Shown piece after piece: positions 48,801 through 56,539 of a stretch of DNA of 62,869 nt (the first letter of the stretch is position 1; each line of letters opens with the position of its first letter). The stretch is from Lachnospiraceae bacterium (GTDB taxonomy: Bacteria > Bacillota > Clostridia > Lachnospirales > Lachnospiraceae). The stretch lies in contig JAILLW010000089.1 of NCBI GenBank assembly GCA_024692955.1, positions 1 through 62,869 on the forward strand, in the 5' to 3' direction. The notes under the pieces are model-generated. The model was given only the letters and a program-made list of their open reading frames with translations. It ran no database searches and had not been told where the DNA came from. The translations under genes were made by a program, and so were the position numbers.

Positions 48801-48853
48801 TTGATCTGACCGGTACCACCGGAAAGGTAATCAAGAAGTTTACCGTTAAATAA
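45806..48853 (+). CDS. Secreted transglutaminase-like surface protein with Ig-like repeats
   Basis: A 1015-residue secreted protein. A signal peptide (MKKNLKNRILAILLSAAMLA) is followed by a very acidic low-complexity stretch (about 35-100) and a second one (about 170-275). The transglutaminase-like core has an intact Cys-His-Asp triad: GYGVCESYA (Cys483), GEGHAWNYV (His513) and YMLDSTWND (Asp529). Then come a Big_2-like domain (KSVKLKLTNDYYSKYRK, VTAKGPGRAVITC) and further beta repeats, including two of the type GKDKYTGTIERPFTI and SGMGNYSGSRPLGTFEI. There is no LPXTG sorting signal, so attachment is unknown. Such cores act as proteases or crosslinkers of other proteins. The GAGGAG site precedes the start; it lies 65 bp after galK. 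Confidence 0.88.
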   Translation: MKKNLKNRILAILLSAAMLAVEAPAAFADDLLPEEPAVVETEESEIFEDGAEDLFTDADEDEDLTEDSFTDEDPGIEDEELFDDIEGEDDADASLDDERTPNYEITYLSPNTVKQFNSDELTVYRQFCADAEAIRENNPEFQDIIISVDKSGEISLSYFVPYEILKTSLQMEEEDLPAVIEETEDSESEESEEVFDPEYVIKDTITDTEEVTEEDFSDNVGTDSLKPVTDEIGEVTEDTEGLSDAEKEAKAAEDKTPEAVEESSEEYIEENMDLAAAAAVQEVEIEGDSLVDIDSLFADSDINFFRKKLEPREQKIFDAGKASVVKGHKNSLSASVYYGFRYDRTAGAYLSQGLSALILTYPGSFGWLDKSKSGGYRASCGWRWGSGYRTSVTLKKSKHYNGTLNSKANKQIKKLVNEAYAYASQKYPNNPTYGIIDYFDNWICDENYYNYTGVSVSKSVMAKAPYYYCHSKYGILLKGYGVCESYALAMSALLDSAGIRNVYVVGKGDGEGHAWNYVQMPDGKYYMLDSTWNDNPSSGSTKGFFLTKMDGRHVSHGRIFTSGYDLGFPAVNSANYTRATESFYLNKNNIYLTPKKSVKLKLTNDYYSKYRKNWSSSDTKVVTVSKNGKVTAKGPGRAVITCRIAGKTTTSTITVYQFTKLTFPDGKTSVKSEYGNPDSACDANDVTTYSISVGQKNKVTNAVTIMNNAGLAAPKVSYSKKGVATATATLSGDTITLRVQPQKFGSTKIKVKFAGKTATLNYSCKKLINQGMFDLSAITKANNTVYTGKAIKPAVKKSASAPKDLKYSVSYKNNTNAGTATVIIKGKDKYTGTIERPFTIARKNLADANVTGRMNAKRTYNGKAAGPNTVIKVGKKTLKRGKDYDLSCGAPINAGTCQVTVSGMGNYSGSRPLGTFEITKAKAKKVKVSCSSTVKFDKKKGGGACPKVKVMLGKNALQKGTDYTLIYRSVTNPGATYGETALLPKGKYQAEVTYTSRNLDLTGTTGKVIKKFTVK

Positions 48854-48863
48854 TACGAGCACC

Positions 48864-48946
48864 TCTCTTAGTCCGTGTATCAGACGGAGAAGTTCGATTC
48901 TTTGCCGGGAATCCCGGCGGAACGGTTAAGACACTGGACTAAGAGA
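48864..48946 (+). ncRNA. Candidate structured RNA element (three-way junction)
   Basis: TCTCTTAGTCC (48864-48874) pairs with GGACTAAGAGA (48936-48946), continued by GTGT/ACAC with one bulged T. Inside, AGAA/TTCT forms a small hairpin and GCCGGG (48904-48909) pairs with CCCGGC (48913-48918) around a 3-base loop. Together this folds as a closed three-way junction. An alternative local pairing TCCGT/ACGGA (48872-48876 with 48884-48888) competes with the outer stem. The strand is assumed from the neighbouring genes. It could also be the 3' UTR of the surface protein gene or a small mobile repeat. Confidence 0.4.
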
Positions 48947-48972
48947 TGCGACGTATTTAACCTACTTGCGTA

Positions 48973-49020
48973 CAAAATACCACGGATTTAGTGAAAATGC
49001 ACTAAAAAAGTGGTATTTTG
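48973..49020 (+). terminator. Double inverted repeat, possible terminator
   Basis: CAAAATACCAC (48973-48983) and GTGGTATTTTG (49010-49020) form a perfect 11-bp stem. Within it TTTAGTG (48987-48993) and CACTAAA (49000-49006) form a 7-bp hairpin. The downstream arm ends in TTTTG, so it may terminate transcription, but it differs from the compact GC-rich terminators elsewhere in the window. Confidence 0.5.
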
Positions 49021-49282
49021 CCTGTAGAAAAATATTTCGAATAAGCGTTCGAAACCACAAGATATAGAGCAAAATACACGAGAATTATTCGCATAATCCG
49101 TCCGGCAACCTCAAGATGATGTATTGTGCATTTTGACGAAGGCCCGGCCGGGCCAAAAAAACAACACAACCGGAGGCTTTTGTGATAAACTTAATAGGCA
49201 CGGTAATCTTGAAGGAAACGCCGGTTTCGCGTACCGAAAAGGATTCCGTCTCAGACCATAAGGAAAAGGAATGGAGGGCGCA

Positions 49283-50125
49283 ATGAACAATCTGGAACTC
49301 AAAAAAACCGCTAATCAGGTCCGCAAAGGGATCGTGACCGCGGTACACGCGGCGAAGGCCGGACATCCCGGCGGTTCGCTTTCCGCAGCAGACATTTACA
49401 CTTATCTTTATTTTGAAGAAATGAAAGTTGATCCGAAGAATCCGGATGATCCGGACAGGGATCGCTTTGTTCTGTCCAAGGGACATACGGCTCCCGGACT
49501 TTATTCCACTCTCGCCAATCGCGGCTACTTCCCGGTTGAGGATCTTCTGACCCTTCGGAAGCTCGGCTCCCATCTGCAGGGGCATCCCTGCATGCAGCAT
49601 CTTCCCGGGGTGGATATGTCTTCCGGTTCTTTGGGACAGGGCGTTTCGGCGGCAGTCGGCATGGCCCTCGGCGGGAAGATCGACAATAAGGCTTTCCGGG
49701 TATATACGCTTCTCGGAGACGGGGAGATCGAGGAAGGACAGGTCTGGGAAGCAGCCATGTTCGCGGGCGCGAAGAAGCTGGACAATCTGACCGTGATCGT
49801 GGACAACAACGGACTCCAGATCGACGGACCGGTTGCGGAAGTCAATGATCCGAATCCCATCGACAAGAAGTTCGAAGCGTTCAATTTCCATGTGATCAAT
49901 GTGGATGCCCATGATTTTGACGCGATCCGAGCTGCCTTTAAGGAGGCCCGCGAGACAAAGGGCATGCCGACGGCGATCATTGCCCATTCCCTGAAAGGTA
50001 AGGGTGTTTCCTTTATGGAAGGACAGGTCGGCTGGCACGGCAAGGCGCCGAACGACGAGGAATACGAGATCGCGATGAAGGATCTTGCGAAGATAGACGA
50101 AGAACTCGCAAAGGAGGAGGCATAA
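49283..50125 (+). CDS. Transketolase, N-terminal (thiamine-binding) subunit
   Basis: A 280-residue subunit that corresponds to the first third of transketolase. It has the thiamine diphosphate motif GDGEIEEGQVWEAAMFAG ending in the metal-binding NN (VDNNGLQIDG), plus the invariant GHPGGSLS and SKGHTAPGLYS histidine motifs. The second gene supplies the pyrimidine-binding part, so both are needed. The ATG at 49283 has GGAGG 6 bases upstream, better than the ATG 12 bases earlier. The next gene starts 1 bp after its stop. It connects hexose and pentose phosphates in this pathway cluster. Confidence 0.95.
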   Translation: MNNLELKKTANQVRKGIVTAVHAAKAGHPGGSLSAADIYTYLYFEEMKVDPKNPDDPDRDRFVLSKGHTAPGLYSTLANRGYFPVEDLLTLRKLGSHLQGHPCMQHLPGVDMSSGSLGQGVSAAVGMALGGKIDNKAFRVYTLLGDGEIEEGQVWEAAMFAGAKKLDNLTVIVDNNGLQIDGPVAEVNDPNPIDKKFEAFNFHVINVDAHDFDAIRAAFKEARETKGMPTAIIAHSLKGKGVSFMEGQVGWHGKAPNDEEYEIAMKDLAKIDEELAKEEA

Positions 50126-50126
50126 G

Positions 50127-51059
50127 ATGGCGGATAAGATTGCAACCAGAGAAAGTTACGGAAACGCGCTTAAGGAGCTGGGTGAGAAGAATCCGAACGT
50201 CGTAGTACTTGATGCGGACCTCGCGGCGGCAACAAAAACTGGCGTATTCAAGAAAGCATTTCCCGACCGCTTCTTTGACTGCGGCATCGCGGAATGCAAT
50301 ATGGTAGGCGTGGCAGCAGGCCTTGCCACGGTAGGGAAGATCCCGTTTGTGAGCTCTTTCGCGATGTTCGCGGCAGGACGTGCTTTTGAACAGGTTCGGA
50401 ATTCGGTAGGCTATCCCCATCTGAATGTGAAGATCGGTGCGACCCATGCCGGCATCACGGTGGGGGAGGACGGTGCTTCCCATCAGTGCAACGAGGATAT
50501 CGCCCTGATGCGTACGATCCCCGGAATGGTGGTTATGTGCCCTTCGGACGATATCGAGGCGAAAGCCTGTGTGGCGGCAGCTGCGGAGTATGAGGGCCCT
50601 GTTTATATGCGCTTCGGACGCGCGGCCTGCCCGGTGATCAATGACAGGCCCGATTATCATTTTGAGATCGGAAAAGGCACCGTGGTACGGGAAGGAAAGG
50701 ATCTGACCATTGTTGCCACCGGCGTATGCGTGGGCAGTGCTCTCGAAGCAGCCGAAATGCTGGAAAAAGACGGAGTGAGCGCGGAAGTCATCAACATCTG
50801 TACGATCAAGCCTCTCGATGAGGAACTGATCATCAAATCCGCGAAGAAGACCGGTAAGGTCGTTACGGCGGAGGAACATTCCGTGATCGGCGGGCTTGGC
50901 TCTGCCGTATGTGACGCGCTCTGCGCTTCCTATCCGGTACCGGTAAAGAAGATCGGAATGCAGGATGTCTTCGGTGAATCCGGTTCGGCCGCGGCGCTGA
51001 TGGAGAAATATCAGCTGGACGGCAAAGGTGTCTACGCCCAGATCAGGGAGTGGCTGTAA
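50127..51059 (+). CDS. Transketolase, C-terminal subunit
   Basis: A 310-residue subunit with the pyrimidine-binding and C-terminal domains. Recognisable segments are VVVLDADLAAATKTGVFKKA, the catalytic Glu region RFFDCGIAECNMVGVAAG, and VTAEEHSVIGGLGSAVCDAL in the C-terminal domain. The ribosome site AAGGAGG lies inside the end of the preceding gene. Two-gene transketolases are frequent in Clostridia and archaea. Confidence 0.95.
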   Translation: MADKIATRESYGNALKELGEKNPNVVVLDADLAAATKTGVFKKAFPDRFFDCGIAECNMVGVAAGLATVGKIPFVSSFAMFAAGRAFEQVRNSVGYPHLNVKIGATHAGITVGEDGASHQCNEDIALMRTIPGMVVMCPSDDIEAKACVAAAAEYEGPVYMRFGRAACPVINDRPDYHFEIGKGTVVREGKDLTIVATGVCVGSALEAAEMLEKDGVSAEVINICTIKPLDEELIIKSAKKTGKVVTAEEHSVIGGLGSAVCDALCASYPVPVKKIGMQDVFGESGSAAALMEKYQLDGKGVYAQIREWL

Positions 51060-51062
51060 AGA

Positions 51063-51749
51063 ATGGAGAATGAGTTTATACTGGCGCCCTCCATACTGGC
51101 GGCGGATTTCCGGATCCTCGGAAAACAAATCGCCGCGGTCGAAGCGGCGGGGGCGCCCTACCTTCATATTGATGTTATGGACGGAGTGTTCGTTCCGAGC
51201 ATTTCCTTCGGAATGCCGGTCATCGAATCGATCCGTCAGTCCTCCGGGCTCTTCTTTGATGTTCATCTGATGATCACGGATCCCATAAGGTATGTGGAAG
51301 AGTTCGCGAAGGTCGGTGCCGACGGCATCACATTTCATCTGGAGGCTGCCGAAGATCCGGGTGCCGTGATCGATGCGATCCACCGGGCCGGAAAAAAGGC
51401 CGGTATTTCCATTAAGCCGGAAACGGAGGTGGAAGCGGTATTCCCCTATCTGAAGGCAGCGGATATGGTACTCGTAATGTCCGTGGAACCCGGGTTCGGA
51501 GGCCAGAAATTCCTGGAAAAATCCTGTGACCGGATCAAACTCATCCGTGACTACATTGATACAAACGGATTCTATACAAAGATCGAGGTAGACGGCGGAG
51601 TCGACAGCAGGGTAGCCAGAAAGGTACTGAAGGCCGGCGCGAATGTGATCGTATCGGGGTCCGCCATTTTCGAAAAGGGCTTTATCCGGAGCAATGTAAA
51701 GAAATTCTATAAGGCTGCGGATAAAGTAAAGGATAAGAAGAAAAGCTGA
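51063..51749 (+). CDS. rpe: Ribulose-phosphate 3-epimerase
   Basis: A 228-residue TIM-barrel enzyme that interconverts ribulose 5-phosphate and xylulose 5-phosphate. Metal-binding and active-site motifs are LAPSILAADF, HIDVMDGVFVPSISFG, VHLMI, VMSVEPGFGGQKF and EVDGGVD. It lies 3 bp after the transketolase pair, making a non-oxidative pentose phosphate cluster that would feed xylose or arabinose carbon into glycolysis. Confidence 0.96.
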   Translation: MENEFILAPSILAADFRILGKQIAAVEAAGAPYLHIDVMDGVFVPSISFGMPVIESIRQSSGLFFDVHLMITDPIRYVEEFAKVGADGITFHLEAAEDPGAVIDAIHRAGKKAGISIKPETEVEAVFPYLKAADMVLVMSVEPGFGGQKFLEKSCDRIKLIRDYIDTNGFYTKIEVDGGVDSRVARKVLKAGANVIVSGSAIFEKGFIRSNVKKFYKAADKVKDKKKS

Positions 51750-51763
51750 AGTAAAACTGTCCT

Positions 51764-53317
51764 ATGCGGATCAAGAACTCCATGCGTAACATGTTTTATA
51801 TTTACGCTTCCTACCTCCTCATCGCGATCCTGAACTTCGTGGTGAGGAGGATCTTTGTTGATGTCCTGACAGTGGATTATCTCGGATATGACGGCCTTTT
51901 TACCTCGGTCTTTTCCTATCTCAGCATATCCGAGATGGGTATCGCCTCGATCATCACCTACCATATGTACAGCGAGATCGCGACGGAAAACGTCTTTCAG
52001 ATCCGAAAACTCCTATATATTTATAAAAAGATCTACAGGCTGATCGGTCTTTTCGTGTTGGTGGCGGGAACGGCGGCCTGCTTTTTTATTCCTCTGATCC
52101 TTGAGGGGCAGGAGCTTAAGGACGACTGGAGCTTTATCTATCTGATCTATTTTCTCCAGCTGCTTTCGACATTGTGCACCTACTTCTTCGCATACCGGCG
52201 GATCCTCTTTGTGACGCATCAGAGGATCTATGTCTGCACGGTAGTGGACACTCTGGTGAATATGGTCTGTGTGATCACGAAGATGATCGTGCTCCTAAAA
52301 TGGCGGAATTATATTCTTTATCTGCTGATCACAATCGCGAACAATCTGCTGACAAACCTGATCATATCCGCTCTTTCCCGGAAGGAATACCCCGAGATCA
52401 CGAAAATCGGGGTCAACAGCGAGGATATGAAGGCTCTGAATCTCTTTCACGAGGTCAAAAACATGCTCGTTACGAAGATCGCGACGACGGTTTACGGAGC
52501 CTCGGATAATATCATCATCACCAGGATCCTGGGAATTGAAACCACGGGGCTGATCGAGAATTACAGGATGATCACCTCAAAGATCAACGAACTTATCCTG
52601 TCCCTTTTCAATTCCCTTCAGGCAAGTATCGGGAACCTCGTTTATGATGACGATCAGAAGAAAGGGGCCGGATTCTTTCGGGCACTTGATCTTAGCGGCT
52701 TCTACCTGGGGATCGTCAGTGCGTCGGGACTCATCGCGGTGGGACAGCCCTTTGTTCTCTGCTGGCTTAAGAAGGAGAGTCTGCTCCTTCCGTACGCGTT
52801 TCTGATCGCGCTTTCCGTAAATGTCTTTCTCGGGATCTGCAACAATCCCATCGTCTATTTCCGGAATACCCTCGGGCATTTTGAAGCCGACAGAAATTAT
52901 ATGGTTGCTGCCGCGATTACGAACATTATCCTATCCATCGTACTGGGCATCCGCTTCGGGATCACCGGGGTTATGATCGGAACCGTGATCGGCCACATTC
53001 TGATCTATGTGGGAAGGACGACAGTAGTCTATCGTTATTATCTGAAGGAAGGCCCTGCGCGGCAGTATCTGGTATTCGCGTTCCGGTTTCTCCTGCTTGG
53101 AATAAGCGCGGCTTCATCCGCATTCACGGCGGGGTGGATCGGAGACCATGTTCCGAACGCGGTTTTGTCGCTGATCCTCAGCGGACTTTCGAGCGTTGTC
53201 ATATCTACGGCGGTGTTTATAATATCTTCGATACGGACCGAGGCGTTCGGGATTATTCTCATATATGCGAAAAGGATCATGGACACGAAGAGAAGGCGGA
53301 AAAAGGAGGAAGTCTGA
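51764..53317 (+). CDS. Polysaccharide/oligosaccharide flippase (Wzx/MOP superfamily)
   Basis: A 517-residue integral membrane protein with about 12-14 helices. The N-terminal MRNMFYIYASYLLIAILNFV, the helix with YFFAYRRILFVTHQRIYVC and the later KIATTVYGASDNIIITRILG are features of the polysaccharide transport group. It would move lipid-linked sugar units across the membrane for capsule or cell-wall polymer assembly. No glycosyltransferase or polymerase genes are next to it, so it is either a lone copy or serves another locus. The tail is very basic (MDTKRRRKKEEV). Translation is probably coupled to rpe, 14 bp upstream. Confidence 0.85.
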   Translation: MRIKNSMRNMFYIYASYLLIAILNFVVRRIFVDVLTVDYLGYDGLFTSVFSYLSISEMGIASIITYHMYSEIATENVFQIRKLLYIYKKIYRLIGLFVLVAGTAACFFIPLILEGQELKDDWSFIYLIYFLQLLSTLCTYFFAYRRILFVTHQRIYVCTVVDTLVNMVCVITKMIVLLKWRNYILYLLITIANNLLTNLIISALSRKEYPEITKIGVNSEDMKALNLFHEVKNMLVTKIATTVYGASDNIIITRILGIETTGLIENYRMITSKINELILSLFNSLQASIGNLVYDDDQKKGAGFFRALDLSGFYLGIVSASGLIAVGQPFVLCWLKKESLLLPYAFLIALSVNVFLGICNNPIVYFRNTLGHFEADRNYMVAAAITNIILSIVLGIRFGITGVMIGTVIGHILIYVGRTTVVYRYYLKEGPARQYLVFAFRFLLLGISAASSAFTAGWIGDHVPNAVLSLILSGLSSVVISTAVFIISSIRTEAFGIILIYAKRIMDTKRRRKKEEV

Positions 53318-53320
53318 AAG

Positions 53321-54358
53321 ATGGACCCGAAACTGATCAAAAAGAACTACAGCAAACTGGGATGGCTTTATGTGGCGGGAACATTGCTTACGAACGGGAT
53401 CCTGTACGGGGTGATCTTCGCAGTCAAAAAGTTCTTTCCGTCCGTTACGGAAAATACAGACCTTTACACCATAGTGCAGATGATCCCGAGATTCTTTATC
53501 TGTTACCCGATCTTTGCCGCCATCATCTTTCTTATGCCAAAGATGCAGATTCCGCAGAAAAAGATGGGGGGCGGCAAAGTGGCAGCGGCGTTCTGCATGA
53601 CTTATTCGGCAGCTCTTATATGTAATGTGGTAGCTCTGGGTCTTATAGTCATCTTCTCGATCTTAAAGAAGCTGTTATTCAAAGGAGCCGTATTTCAGGG
53701 GATGGGTTCCGGACTGGAGGTCGCGGATCTTCTTACCGGACTGAATCCCGTCTTTTCCCTGATCTTTATTGTGATCCTGGCACCGGTTGCAGAGGAGCTT
53801 CTGTTCCGGAAATTCCTGATCGACCGGATCTACGGCTACGGAGAAGCGATGGCGATCCTGCTGTCCGGCCTGATGTTCGGACTCTACCACGGAAATCTGC
53901 AGCAGTTTATCTATGCAACTACCATCGGCAGCTGTTTCGCTTATATTTATACCAGAACCGGCAGGATCCGCTATACGATCATCCTCCATATGCTGATCAA
54001 TTCGATGGGCTCCCTGGTACTGGGAGGTGCCATCAGACTGGCAGGCCTTCAGGAATATATGCAGATCGCCATGAGAGCGGTTCAAAGCGGAAACTTCGGG
54101 GAAATATTAGGTTATGTCGAGGATAATATCGAAGGATTCGCGATCCTGGGAATACTCGAGTTTGTGATCGGCTGTCTGATCCTTACCGGGATCATATTAT
54201 GGATCGTTTATCTTGCGAAAAAGAAATTTCATCTGGTGCATTATATCGGAGAAGTACCGAAGGGGAAGCGTTTTTCGACCGCGGTCCTTAATCCCGGGAT
54301 ACTCGTTTTTATCATCATATATGCGGGCTTGATCATATTCAGACTGATCACAGGATAA
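53321..54358 (+). CDS. CPBP family intramembrane metalloprotease
   Basis: A 345-residue membrane protein with about eight helices. The CPBP/Abi motif 1 is EELLFRKFLIDRI with Glu158, Glu159 and Arg163; motif 2 is GLMFGLYHGNLQQF with a conserved His; the third motif is ILHMLINSMG. Members cleave membrane-bound substrates such as prenylated or bacteriocin-related proteins. It starts 3 bp after the flippase gene with an AAAGGAGG site upstream, and is followed by a strong terminator. Confidence 0.9.
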   Translation: MDPKLIKKNYSKLGWLYVAGTLLTNGILYGVIFAVKKFFPSVTENTDLYTIVQMIPRFFICYPIFAAIIFLMPKMQIPQKKMGGGKVAAAFCMTYSAALICNVVALGLIVIFSILKKLLFKGAVFQGMGSGLEVADLLTGLNPVFSLIFIVILAPVAEELLFRKFLIDRIYGYGEAMAILLSGLMFGLYHGNLQQFIYATTIGSCFAYIYTRTGRIRYTIILHMLINSMGSLVLGGAIRLAGLQEYMQIAMRAVQSGNFGEILGYVEDNIEGFAILGILEFVIGCLILTGIILWIVYLAKKKFHLVHYIGEVPKGKRFSTAVLNPGILVFIIIYAGLIIFRLITG

Positions 54359-54361
54359 AAA

Positions 54362-54396
54362 GAAATGCCGGATACCCGGCATTTCCTGTTTTTCAG
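54362..54396. terminator. Bidirectional intrinsic terminator
   Basis: GAAATGCCGG (54362-54371) and CCGGCATTTC (54376-54385) form a perfect 10-bp stem with a 4-base loop. TGTTTTT follows on the plus strand and A-runs precede it, so it can serve the convergent DUF4097 gene too. Confidence 0.88.
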
Positions 54397-54411
54397 CTTT
54401 CTGAATACATA

Positions 54412-55383
54412 CTATTCGAAATCGATATCGATATTCCCCATACTGCAGGAAAGATCCATTTTCCGCGCGGCGGAATTGCTTATGGATTTCGATACGCCCA
54501 TTCCGGAGTAGGAATCGTCATCGACCTCGATATTTCCCATCCCGCAATTGATCGAATAATCATAATCCGTCTGCTTCCCGGAAGCCCTGAACTCGATCTC
54601 TCCCATGTCCACGGTTGCGGTAAGGTCATCCGTACTAAGGTGGCCAACCCCGATCTTTCCCATATTGACATTCAGGACGGTGGCCTTTGACTGAAGGCTG
54701 TTGATATCGGTTTCACCTGCCGAGACGGAAATATTGACACTGTCGGAGAGAAGCTCATCTATGTCGAGCCTTCCCGCGCCGACGGTAAAGACAGCGTCAT
54801 CCGTTTTCAGTGAATCGATATCGATCTCTCCCGCGCCGAGAGAAAAATCGGCTCCTTCCGTATGATACCCTTTCGGAAGGCGGATCTCGATCAGATTCTC
54901 AGCCTTATTGAAACCGAAGTAGACGTTGTTTTTCGAGACCACCTGATCGGTCAGAGAAATACGGAGAACACCGTTTGACTCGCTTATATCGAATTTACCC
55001 GTCACGCTGGCAGAAACACTGATCGTCTGAGCATCATCATCCCTTTCCGATATTCTGATCCTTCCCGCGCCGGCATTGATGTTAAGCTTACGGATCGATG
55101 CTGCATCAAAGGATTCTTCACTTGACCGGAGAGGACCGGCGGACCCTTCCGAAGTATCACCGGATATATAGATCCCTCTGCTGTTTATGGAAAGATGAGG
55201 GAACCGGTCGGAGAATTTCGAAAGCCCGCTGTCAATATCCTTAACAAGACCGGAAACCTCACCGGTGGCTTTCCGGGCAAAGAGCCTGCCGCCTCCGAGC
55301 AGGGTGCCGCCGGCTGTCAGCACGATGCCCACAAGTAAAAAGCAGATTGCAACGATGGAAGTTATTTTTAAAAACCTGGTCAT
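54412..55383 (-). CDS. DUF4097 family beta-repeat protein
   Basis: A 323-residue protein with one N-terminal membrane helix (about 9-30) and an extracytoplasmic beta-helix-like repeat region. The repeats have the pattern x-I-D-I/G-x-L-x-T/S-D with glycine turns (SFDAASIRKLNINAGAGRIR, AGRLDIDELLSDSVNIS, GEIEFRASG). These match DUF4097, found in envelope-stress proteins such as the C-terminal part of LiaX. It overlaps the DUF1700 gene by 4 bp in the PadR operon. It probably senses or shields the envelope; that role is inferred from the family. Confidence 0.88.
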   Translation of the reverse strand: MTRFLKITSIVAICFLLVGIVLTAGGTLLGGGRLFARKATGEVSGLVKDIDSGLSKFSDRFPHLSINSRGIYISGDTSEGSAGPLRSSEESFDAASIRKLNINAGAGRIRISERDDDAQTISVSASVTGKFDISESNGVLRISLTDQVVSKNNVYFGFNKAENLIEIRLPKGYHTEGADFSLGAGEIDIDSLKTDDAVFTVGAGRLDIDELLSDSVNISVSAGETDINSLQSKATVLNVNMGKIGVGHLSTDDLTATVDMGEIEFRASGKQTDYDYSINCGMGNIEVDDDSYSGMGVSKSISNSAARKMDLSCSMGNIDIDFE

Positions 55384-56081
55384 TCCGTAATACCTCCTTT
55401 TGCCGCCGTACGGGCGGCCTTTTTTTCTTTACAGGATTTTCCGAGAGCTCCCAGCCATTTGAAAAACGCGGGGATCGCCTTGCCGAACAGCAGAACCGTC
55501 AGGCAGAGGAAGAGCAGACACAACGCGATGATGACAAAGGACGCGCCGATTACGACCAATCCGGCAGCAGGTGTCCCGAGCACCATATATCCGCCGCCAA
55601 GCAGCAGGATGAATGCGGCTACGGCCAGCACGATAAAGACTGCACCGACGGATATCGCAAGCGCGATCAGAGTTGCGATCACGGTAATCACGATCGCGAT
55701 CGCGACAAGCGCCAGCGCAAGGATCAGCGGTGAGAGGAACACGACAGCCAGCGTGATAAGGACCACGGCCCAGCTCGGAAGGGGTTCTTTTTTCGGCGGA
55801 AGCGGTTTTGGGGGCGGAGTAAAGCCTTTCGGGGCTTCTTCGATCTGCGTCGATACTTCGTTTTTCCGTTCCTTTGTTACCGCGATGGGGTCCGTGGTTT
55901 CATTCCGGATCTGTTCTGCCACTTTTTGCGGATCTCCGAGGGACTCGATGGCTTCTTCGATATGATTGGGACCCGCGTCGTCAAAATAGTCATTATAGTA
56001 CCGGATCGCGTCCTCCCGCTCTTTTTCGGGAATATCGGTCAGCAGGGCGGAAAGCCTTGCCATAAACTCTTCTCTGTTCAT
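55380..56081 (-). CDS. DUF1700 family membrane protein
   Basis: A 233-residue protein. Residues 1 to about 60 carry the DUF1700 signature (LSALLTDIPEKEREDAIRYY, NDYFDDAG, AIESLGDPQKVA), a small helical domain on the cytosolic side. After a Pro-rich linker come several closely spaced membrane helices between about 100 and 210 and a basic tail (CKEKKAARTAAKG). It is usually found between a PadR regulator and a DUF4097 gene, as here, with 4-bp overlaps on both sides. Confidence 0.92.
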   Translation of the reverse strand: MNREEFMARLSALLTDIPEKEREDAIRYYNDYFDDAGPNHIEEAIESLGDPQKVAEQIRNETTDPIAVTKERKNEVSTQIEEAPKGFTPPPKPLPPKKEPLPSWAVVLITLAVVFLSPLILALALVAIAIVITVIATLIALAISVGAVFIVLAVAAFILLLGGGYMVLGTPAAGLVVIGASFVIIALCLLFLCLTVLLFGKAIPAFFKWLGALGKSCKEKKAARTAAKGGITE

Positions 56082-56443
56082 ACTGCGTACTCCTTATGCT
56101 CCTTTCCTGTCTGACTGTCGGCTATGAAAGCTTCTCCGGTAAAGATCCGGTCCAGTTTTCCCGCGTAGGCATACCATTCACCCACATACAGGTTCAGCTG
56201 GGAACGACCCTTCTCCGTGATCCTGTAATAGCGTCTGTTCCTGCCGGAAAACTCCCTGTCGAACGTGATCAGACACTCGTCCTTCTGCAGCCGCCTCAAC
56301 ACGGGATAAAGCGTTGATTCCGAAAGATCGATCACCTGACGGACTTCCTGAGTGATCTTGTATCCGTAGGTCCCTTCCGGATCTTTATTTACCACCGCGA
56401 GAACGATCGCATCAAGCAATGCCGCGCCTGTGTTAAAAACCAT
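56078..56443 (-). CDS. PadR family transcriptional regulator
   Basis: A 121-residue winged-helix repressor. The PadR signature GTYGYKITQEVRQVIDLSES and TLYPVLRRLQKDECL are at about residues 25-60, followed by the wing RRYYRITEKGRSQL. A C-terminal helical dimerisation part is present. It is first in the operon, has an AAAGGAGG site, and probably binds the palindromes that overlap its own promoter (56484-56521), which would make it autoregulated. The inducing signal is unknown. Confidence 0.93.
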   Translation of the reverse strand: MVFNTGAALLDAIVLAVVNKDPEGTYGYKITQEVRQVIDLSESTLYPVLRRLQKDECLITFDREFSGRNRRYYRITEKGRSQLNLYVGEWYAYAGKLDRIFTGEAFIADSQTGKEHKEYAV

Positions 56444-56483
56444 AGGATCCTCCTTTTATTCTTACAGTATTGCGAGTGTCACA

Positions 56484-56504
56484 ATATTATATGATATATA
56501 ATAT
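56484..56504. promoter_or_regulatory. 21-bp dyad, candidate PadR operator
   Basis: ATATTATAT (56484-56492) and ATATAATAT (56496-56504) are perfect inverted arms around GAT. It sits just downstream of the -10 element of the PadR operon promoter, where bound repressor would block transcription. Confidence 0.62.
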
Positions 56505-56509
56505 GGTAT

Positions 56510-56539
56510 TACTATATAGTATGTCGAAGCTTCTGTCAA
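56510..56539 (-). promoter_or_regulatory. Promoter of the PadR operon with palindromic -10
   Basis: On the minus strand a perfect TTGACA (56539-56534) and TATAGT (56516-56511) are separated by 17 bp. The -10 lies inside a 12-bp perfect palindrome, TACTATATAGTA (56510-56521), likely a second repressor contact. The -35 overlaps the -35 of the divergent diguanylate cyclase promoter. Confidence 0.75.

Larger units (their letters stand above)
48854..49282. other. Structured non-coding gap before the transketolase genes
   Basis: No gene of normal codon use is present in these 429 bp. Three perfect inverted repeats occur in sequence: an 83-bp element (48864-48946), an 11-bp repeat enclosing a second 7-bp repeat (48973-49020), and TTTCGAA/TTCGAAA (49035-49054). 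A 14-bp GC palindrome (49141-49154) followed by an A-run lies further on, and a weak promoter-like TTGTGA-N18-TAATCT (49180-49209) lies ahead of the transketolase gene. Confidence 0.6.

Noticed and set aside
48886-48905. A tRNA-like T-loop (GTTCGATTC) in the structured gap
   Set aside because: No acceptor, D or anticodon arms of the right size surround it; it fits better as a small hairpin of the three-way junction.
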